Source of the DNA: UBA3792 sp946185305
GTDB taxonomy: Bacteria; Bacillota; Clostridia; Christensenellales; CAG-138
Reading direction: 5' to 3'
Length of the DNA: 9,971 nucleotides
Assembly (NCBI GenBank): GCA_946185305.1
Contig: CAMHJE010000087.1
Location: 1-9,971 of the forward strand
Under the pieces are notes generated by a model. That model did not search any database. It saw nothing but the letters and a program-made list of their open reading frames with translations, and was not told the DNA's origin. This document shows, piece after piece, positions 5,981 to 9,971 of this stretch. Position 1 is the first letter of the stretch. Every line of letters begins with the position of its first letter. The translations under genes and the position numbers were made by a program.

Positions 5981-6983
5981 AGAACCGAGAACGGACAGCA
6001 TCGAGCGGGTCGAGCTGGAATCTATGGAGGATTCCATCGGCCTGTTCGGCGTGTTCGATGAGAATTTGCCGATCTTCGAGGAGGAGACCGGCGTGAAGCT
6101 GAAAATCCGGTCGGACGGCATCGCCATCGAGGGCGATCCGGCGGCGGTATCGCTCTGCCGCACCGTGCTGGACAAGCTGCTCGAAATGCAGCGCAAGGGC
6201 GAACCGATCAACCGCAGCCGCATCCGCTATGCCATCGACCTTGCCAAGGAGGGGAACGCCGATCTGATCTCGTCGATCATGGGCGACGTGATCGCGCTGA
6301 CGCATCGCGGCAAGCAGGTCAAGTGCAAAACACTCGGCCAAAAGCGGTATGTTGCGGCGCTGAAGGAGCGCGACCTCGTATTCGGCGTCGGCCCCGCCGG
6401 TACGGGCAAGACGTACCTTGCCGTTGCAATGGCGGTGCTGGCTTTCAAAAACAAAGAGGTCGAACGCATTATCCTGACGCGTCCGGCGGTCGAAGCGGGG
6501 GAAAAGCTCGGCTTTCTGCCCGGCGATCTCCAAAACAAGGTCGATCCGTACCTGCGCCCGCTGTACGACGCGCTGCAGGAGTTTTTCGGCATGGAAACGT
6601 TCAAACAGCTCATGGAGCGCGGCGCGATCGAGGTAGCGCCGCTGGCCTATATGCGCGGCCGCACGCTGAACAACGCCTATATCATTTTGGACGAGGCGCA
6701 GAACTGCTCGATCGAGCAGATGAAAATGTTCTTAACGCGCTTCGGCGAGGGCAGCCGCATCATCGTCACGGGCGATATGACGCAGATCGACCTGCCGAAG
6801 GAGCGGACAAGCGGTCTTGTTCACGCGATCCGCGTACTGGACGGGGTCGAGGGCATTTCGATTGTACGGCTCACGCACAAGGACGTGGTGCGGCACGAGC
6901 TGGTGCAGCGCATCATTCAGGCGTATGAGCGCGACGAAAAGCAACGGGAGGAACGCAAGCGTGACAGAAGTATTGACGGATGA
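5973..6983 (+). CDS. phoH: PhoH family ATPase
   Basis: The 336-residue product is a standard PhoH-like protein. A small KH-like nucleic-acid-binding part covers roughly 20-75. The P-loop ATPase domain (about 120-320) holds Walker A GPAGTGKT at 140-147, the family signature TRPAVEAGEKLGFLPGD at 169-185, Walker B YIILDEAQN at 236-244 and a sensor-like VTGDMTQID at 265-273. PhoH proteins are cytosolic ATPases linked to RNA metabolism; the exact reaction is unsettled, but the constant pairing with ybeY suggests a role in rRNA or RNA handling. AAGGAG at 5960-5965 sits 7 bases before the ATG. The gene begins inside the end of yqfD and its last 23 bases are shared with ybeY. The very charged tail (RDEKQREERKRD) is encoded partly by that overlap. 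Confidence 0.95.
   Translation: MSEEPRTDSIERVELESMEDSIGLFGVFDENLPIFEEETGVKLKIRSDGIAIEGDPAAVSLCRTVLDKLLEMQRKGEPINRSRIRYAIDLAKEGNADLISSIMGDVIALTHRGKQVKCKTLGQKRYVAALKERDLVFGVGPAGTGKTYLAVAMAVLAFKNKEVERIILTRPAVEAGEKLGFLPGDLQNKVDPYLRPLYDALQEFFGMETFKQLMERGAIEVAPLAYMRGRTLNNAYIILDEAQNCSIEQMKMFLTRFGEGSRIIVTGDMTQIDLPKERTSGLVHAIRVLDGVEGISIVRLTHKDVVRHELVQRIIQAYERDEKQREERKRDRSIDG
6946..6951 (+). promoter_or_regulatory. Ribosome binding site that sets the GTG start of ybeY
   Basis: GGGAGG inside the phoH tail ends 9 bases before GTG 6961. The frame is open back to 6817, but that stretch is phoH read in another frame and shows no YbeY likeness, so this site decides the start. Confidence 0.75.
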
Positions 6984-7398
6984 ATTTGCTTTGACCGAAC
7001 AGGAAACCGAATGGATCGCTTCGGCGGCGGAGGCCGCGCTCGCCTATGAGAATGCGAGCGGCGATCTGTCGGTGCGCGTCGATACGCCGGCGCATATTCA
7101 GGAGCTGAACCGCGATTTTCGCCATGTGGATCGCGTGACCGACGTGCTGACCTTTCCGGCATGGGAGGGGGAGGACCCGCTCGGCGGCGACGGATATCTG
7201 GGCGATATCATGATCTGCTATGACCGCGCCAAGGAGCAGGCGGAGGAATACGGCCACTCGCTCGCGCGCGAATTGGCTTTCTTGACCGTCCACGGCGTAC
7301 TGCATCTTTTGGGCTACGATCACATGACCGAGCCGGAAGAAAAGGTCATGCGCGAAAAGCAGACGGCAATCTTAAACGGAATGGGGTTACAGCGATGA
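6961..7398 (+). CDS. ybeY: Endoribonuclease YbeY (16S rRNA maturation)
   Basis: The 145-residue product carries the defining zinc site HGVLHLLGYDH at 111-121, with ligands His111, His115 and His121, and the conserved segment RVTDVLTFP at 58-66. YbeY is a single-strand-specific metallo-endoribonuclease needed for 3' end maturation of 16S rRNA and for ribosome quality control, and it works together with Era. The length matches the family. Translation begins at GTG behind GGGAGG, overlapping phoH by 23 bases, and ends in a 4-base ATGA overlap with cdd. In B. subtilis yqfF (pgpH) separates phoH from ybeY, and dgkA follows ybeY; neither gene is present here. Confidence 0.95.
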   Translation: MTEVLTDEFALTEQETEWIASAAEAALAYENASGDLSVRVDTPAHIQELNRDFRHVDRVTDVLTFPAWEGEDPLGGDGYLGDIMICYDRAKEQAEEYGHSLARELAFLTVHGVLHLLGYDHMTEPEEKVMREKQTAILNGMGLQR

Positions 7399-7805
7399 TG
7401 CATCCACAGGAACAGCAACGGCTGCTTGCGCTTGCCGAGGAAGCGCGTTCACATTCCTACAGCCCGTATTCCCACTATGCGGTGGGCGCGGCGCTGCTGA
7501 CAAAGAGCGGCAAAATCTATCAGGGCTGCAACATCGAAAGCGCCTCCTATACGCCGACGATCTGCGCCGAGCGCAACGCGTTCTTCAAGGCTGTCTACGA
7601 CGGCGAGCGCGACTTTTCGGCCATCGCGATCATCGGCTCCGGGGAAACGCCGTCCTATCCCTGCGGCGTCTGCCGGCAGGTCATGGCGGAGTTCTGCACG
7701 CCCGATTTTGAGATCATCACCGCGAACCGGGATCTGTCGGTCGTCGATCCGAAAACGCTCGGCGAGCTGCTGCCCAATATGTTCACACCGAGGGATTTGT
7801 TATGA
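7395..7805 (+). CDS. cdd: Cytidine deaminase, small tetrameric type
   Basis: The 136-residue enzyme hydrolyses cytidine and deoxycytidine to uridine forms with release of ammonia, in pyrimidine salvage. It has the zinc site of the homotetrameric class: TICAERNAF at 55-63 gives Cys57 and the proton-shuttling Glu59, and PCGVCRQ at 89-95 gives Cys90 and Cys93. The 33-residue spacing from Cys57 to Cys90 equals that of B. subtilis Cdd (Cys53 to Cys86). The substrate-binding segment YSPYSHYAVGAALL is at 22-35. Two ATG codons in tandem (7395 and 7398) could serve as start. The first forms an ATGA overlap with the ybeY stop, and GGGG at 7383-7386 is a fair ribosome binding site for either. Confidence 0.96.
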   Translation: MMHPQEQQRLLALAEEARSHSYSPYSHYAVGAALLTKSGKIYQGCNIESASYTPTICAERNAFFKAVYDGERDFSAIAIIGSGETPSYPCGVCRQVMAEFCTPDFEIITANRDLSVVDPKTLGELLPNMFTPRDLL

Positions 7806-8704
7806 TCGCAGAGGGATATAAAAGCGGCTTTTTCAGCATTATCGGCTGTCCGAATGTCGGTAAATCGACGCTGCTGAACACTGTCGTCGGACAGAAGATC
7901 GCCATCGTCACCGACCGGGCGCAGACCACGCGCAACCGGATCACCGGCGTTTTGACCGAACCCGGGCGGCAGATGACCTTTTTGGATACGCCGGGCATGA
8001 CGCATCCGCGCAACAAGCTCGGCGAATACATGCAGAAGGTTGCCGAGAACACCTGCGGGGACACCGAAGCGATATTGTTCATGATCGACGCCACACAGGG
8101 CGTCCGCGACCGCGAAAAGGAGATCATCGACCGGATCAAAAACATCCGTTCTCCGAAGATCGCGGTGATCAATAAACGCGATATCGTCAGCGCGCTGACG
8201 ATGCAGGAGATTCGCCAAACGCTGGAGGGGTTCGGCATTTTCGAGCATATCCTTTCGATCTCCGCCAAAAGCGGCGACGGTGTGGACAAGCTGCTGGAAA
8301 CGCTGCGCGGCTATTTGGTGGACGGCCCGCAGTATTTTCCGGACGATATGGTGACCGATCAGCCGGAGCGCGTGATCGTTGCCGAGATGATCCGCGAAAA
8401 GACGCTGCAATTGCTGCGGGAGGAGATCCCGCACGGTATCGGCGTCGGCGTCGATAAGATGGCGCTGCGGCCGGAGGGCGATCTCATGGATGTGTGGGCG
8501 ACGCTCTACTGCGAGCGGGAGAGCCACAAGGGCATCATCATCGGGCGCGGGGGAAAGATGCTGAAAAGGATCGGCACCGAGGCCCGCAAGGATATCGAAT
8601 GGCTGCTCGGCGTGCGCGTCAATCTGCAATTATGGATCAAGGTCAAGGAGGATTGGCGCAACCGGCAGCAGATGCTGAACGAATTGGGGTATCGTGATGT
8701 ATGA
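7802..8704 (+). CDS. era: GTPase Era
   Basis: The 300-residue protein binds the 3' end of 16S rRNA and helps assemble the 30S subunit. The GTPase domain shows G1 GCPNVGKST (15-23), the G2 threonines in AQTTRNRITG (40-49), G3 DTPG (62-65), G4 NKRD (124-127) and G5 SAK (154-156). The C-terminal KH domain (about 200-285) has the RNA-binding loop GIIIGRGGKM at 244-253. Position 16 is Cys where most Era proteins have Arg (GRPNVGKS); this lies outside the invariant P-loop residues and should be tolerated. The length is typical. The gene overlaps cdd by ATGA and the following small gene by ATGA; GAGGG at 7790-7794 is its ribosome binding site. Confidence 0.97.
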   Translation: MIAEGYKSGFFSIIGCPNVGKSTLLNTVVGQKIAIVTDRAQTTRNRITGVLTEPGRQMTFLDTPGMTHPRNKLGEYMQKVAENTCGDTEAILFMIDATQGVRDREKEIIDRIKNIRSPKIAVINKRDIVSALTMQEIRQTLEGFGIFEHILSISAKSGDGVDKLLETLRGYLVDGPQYFPDDMVTDQPERVIVAEMIREKTLQLLREEIPHGIGVGVDKMALRPEGDLMDVWATLYCERESHKGIIIGRGGKMLKRIGTEARKDIEWLLGVRVNLQLWIKVKEDWRNRQQMLNELGYRDV

Positions 8705-8847
8705 TGCCGCGCAAAACGGCGCATACTGATCACATGAAGAACGAGCAAGACGAAAAGACGGCGTGGGAACGGTTTGTAAAAACCGGCGCCGTCAGAGATT
8801 ATCTGGATTACGCAAAGCATAAAAAGGAATGGCCGCCGAAAGTGTAA
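8701..8847 (+). CDS. yqzL: Small YqzL-like protein between era and recO
   Basis: This 48-codon reading frame starts at an ATG in an ATGA overlap with the era stop and ends 19 bases inside recO. The conserved part reads AWERFVKTGAVRDYLDYAKHKK (residue 21 on, split here as AWERFVKTGAV then RDYLDYAKHKK). Its spacing W-x2-F-x2-TG-x4-YL-x-Y-x-K resembles the short YqzL family found at this position in Bacillus and clostridia. The function of YqzL is unknown. There are no membrane segments; the protein is small, charged and probably cytosolic. A shorter version could begin at ATG 8734 (37 residues), which would keep the whole conserved core but has no ribosome binding site. The ATGA coupling seen throughout this operon favours 8701. 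Annotation pipelines often miss it because of its length. Confidence 0.7.
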   Translation: MMPRKTAHTDHMKNEQDEKTAWERFVKTGAVRDYLDYAKHKKEWPPKV

Positions 8848-9569
8848 ACGGAATCGTCATCAGCTACACGGACTATCGGGACAATGATCGCATGCTGACG
8901 CTGTTCACGGTGGAACGCGGAAGGATCGACTGCAAGGCGCGGAACTGCCGAAAACCGACCGCGCCTCTTTTGGCGTGCGCACAGCCGTTCGTCTACGGCG
9001 AATACACGCTTTTTTTCTCCAATGACCGTGCTACGGTCAACAACTGCGATATCAAGGAAAGCTTTTACGCGCTGCGGGAGGACCCGGATCGGTTTATGAT
9101 CGCATCGGCGGTCGTGCGGCTTTGCCTGTCCGCCGTCGAGCCGGATACGCCGAATGAACCGCTGTTTTCGCTGCTGTATCATACGCTTTCCTTTCTGGCG
9201 TATGCCGACAGTCAGCCCAAGGACCTGCTCGCCGCCTTTTTGATTCACTTTTTAGATCGCATCGGCTATCGCCCGACGCTGACGCATTGCGCGGTCTGCC
9301 ATCGGGATGTGCGCGGGGACGACGTGCTGTTCTTCGAGCCGGACGCGGGCGGGACGGTTTGCGTCGCCTGTCCGCACGGCCGAAAGCCCGTGCATAGACT
9401 CGCTTTGGAGGCCATGCGGCGCATGCTGCTGCTGTCCGACGAGGACCTGCAGCGGGTGAAGCTGCCGCCGTCGATACAGGGGGAGGTGCTCTTGTTGCTG
9501 CACTCGGTGTGTGAAGAAGTGTTCGGCAAAAGCGACCGGTGCGTGCAGCTGTTGGAGCAGGTTCTGTAA
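8829..9569 (+). CDS. recO: DNA repair protein RecO
   Basis: The 246-residue product matches RecO, which with RecR loads RecA onto SSB-coated single-stranded DNA in gap repair. The N-terminal OB fold begins with the family pattern NGIVISYTDYRDNDRMLTLFT (7-27; written in two parts it is NGIVISYTDYR and DNDRMLTLFT) and includes QPFVYGEYTLFF (52-63). The helical C-terminal part has a four-cysteine zinc site, CAVC at 154-157 and CVAC at 178-181. The ATG at 8829 is the only possible start, since TAA lies in frame three codons before it. AAAAAGGA touches the start codon without a spacer, so translation probably depends on ribosomes arriving from the overlapping yqzL-like gene. It is the last gene of the overlapped series; no hairpin terminator follows. 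Confidence 0.93.
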   Translation: MAAESVNGIVISYTDYRDNDRMLTLFTVERGRIDCKARNCRKPTAPLLACAQPFVYGEYTLFFSNDRATVNNCDIKESFYALREDPDRFMIASAVVRLCLSAVEPDTPNEPLFSLLYHTLSFLAYADSQPKDLLAAFLIHFLDRIGYRPTLTHCAVCHRDVRGDDVLFFEPDAGGTVCVACPHGRKPVHRLALEAMRRMLLLSDEDLQRVKLPPSIQGEVLLLLHSVCEEVFGKSDRCVQLLEQVL

Positions 9570-9614
9570 TACAACATATATTCTTTGAATTTCGGCAAAA
9601 AACAAAATAAAGGG

Positions 9615-9643
9615 TTGCACAGCGATAGAAAGTCTGTTAAAAT
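9615..9643 (+). promoter_or_regulatory. SigA-type promoter of ppdK
   Basis: TTGCAC (9615-9620) and TAAAAT (9638-9643) lie 17 bases apart in an AT-rich gap. Transcription should start near 9650, about 26 bases before the ATG. No inverted repeat able to stop transcription from recO is visible between 9570 and 9614, so some read-through into ppdK is likely. Confidence 0.75.
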
Positions 9644-9663
9644 AAATTGTTCCCAAATTATAT

Positions 9664-9670
9664 AGGAGGT
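9664..9670 (+). promoter_or_regulatory. Strong ribosome binding site of ppdK
   Basis: AGGAGGT is a near-perfect Shine-Dalgarno sequence ending 5 bases before ATG 9676. It is the strongest site in the window and fits a highly expressed metabolic enzyme. Confidence 0.85.
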
Positions 9671-9675
9671 AGAAT

Positions 9676-9971
9676 ATGGCAAAAAAGTATGTGTACTTGT
9701 TCAGCGAAGGCAACGCCAACATGCGTAACCTGCTGGGCGGCAAAGGTGCGAACCTCGCAGAGATGACCAACATCGGTCTGCCGGTTCCGCAGGGCTTCAC
9801 GATCACGACCGAAGCCTGCACGCAGTATTATGAGGACGGCCGTCAGATCAACCCCGAAATCCAGGCGGAGATCATGACCTATATCGAGAAGCTGGAGGGC
9901 ATCACCGGCAAGAAGTTCGGCGATACCGAAAACCCGTTGCTCGTTTCCGTCCGTTCGGGCGCACGCGCCTC
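9676..9971 (+). CDS. ppdK: Pyruvate, phosphate dikinase, N-terminal part (cut by window edge)
   Basis: Ninety-eight codons are visible before the window ends; family members have about 870-890 residues. The start MAKKYVYLF with GGKGANLAEM (21-30), TNIGLPVPQGFTITTEAC (31-48) and LLVSVRSGA (88-96) is the characteristic beginning of the ATP-grasp nucleotide-binding domain of PPDK. The VSVRSGA arginine contacts nucleotide phosphates in this family. The enzyme interconverts ATP, phosphate and pyruvate with AMP, pyrophosphate and phosphoenolpyruvate through a phospho-histidine carrier domain that lies beyond the window. In anaerobic clostridia it often works in glycolysis with pyrophosphate. The related PEP synthase starts differently, so PPDK is strongly favoured. 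The gene has its own promoter and strong ribosome binding site and so is expressed apart from the upstream operon. Confidence 0.95.
   Translation, partial: MAKKYVYLFSEGNANMRNLLGGKGANLAEMTNIGLPVPQGFTITTEACTQYYEDGRQINPEIQAEIMTYIEKLEGITGKKFGDTENPLLVSVRSGARA

Noticed and set aside
7655..8629. Minus-strand open frame of 324 codons opposite cdd and era
   Set aside because: It is a shadow of two clear genes; its composition (many His, Arg and Asp) is typical of antisense reading of GC-rich genes.
1..9971. Search for tRNA, rRNA, CRISPR arrays, insertion sequences, phage genes, toxin-antitoxin or defence genes
   Set aside because: None was recognised by eye; all coding space is filled by conserved core genes in a known order.

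Overview
The window looks like core chromosome from an endospore-forming Firmicute of moderately high GC, most likely a gut clostridium of the Oscillospiraceae/Ruminococcaceae kind. The reasons are the gene order yqfC-yqfD-phoH-ybeY-cdd-era-yqzL-recO, two sporulation-type genes (yqfC, yqfD), a pyruvate phosphate dikinase gene, SigA-type promoters with 17-bp spacers and strong AGGAGG-type ribosome binding sites. This placement is inferred from gene content and gene order; no 16S rRNA or database comparison was available.

Layout. Positions 1-342 (minus strand) hold the first 114 codons of a divergent MraY-like phosphosugar transferase, cut by the window edge. Positions 343-546 are a divergent control region with two clear promoters. 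Positions 547-963 encode a small P-loop protein of unknown function. A terminator-like hairpin follows, then a membrane-anchored S41 (CtpA-type) protease at 1030-2241. An elongation factor G paralogue at 2389-4446 has its own promoter and ends in a strong hairpin terminator. From 4539 to 9569 eight genes run in one direction and every junction overlaps: yqfC, yqfD, phoH, ybeY, cdd, era, a small yqzL-like gene and recO. A short AT-rich promoter region then leads into the start of ppdK (9676 to the window end). No gene-free stretch exceeds 300 bases; the longest is the 204-bp divergent region.

How the genes fit together. The eight-gene block joins sporulation (YqfC, YqfD), RNA and ribosome maturation (YbeY, Era, probably PhoH), pyrimidine salvage (Cdd) and recombination repair (RecO), the usual Firmicute arrangement. 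Compared with the Bacillus subtilis order it lacks yqfF/pgpH between phoH and ybeY, and dgkA between ybeY and cdd. The EF-G paralogue carries the non-canonical G-domain residues of the EF-G-2 lineage, so it is probably not the housekeeping EF-G. The remaining genes are independent units for wall or polymer synthesis, envelope proteolysis and PEP/pyruvate metabolism.

I found no mobile element, CRISPR array, tRNA, rRNA or obvious new multi-gene system. The points worth a second look are modest: the altered EF-G switch residues, the unknown P-loop protein, the MraY-like gene outside a wall cluster, the tightly overlapped operon with two missing members, the small yqzL-like gene, and several regulatory sites.
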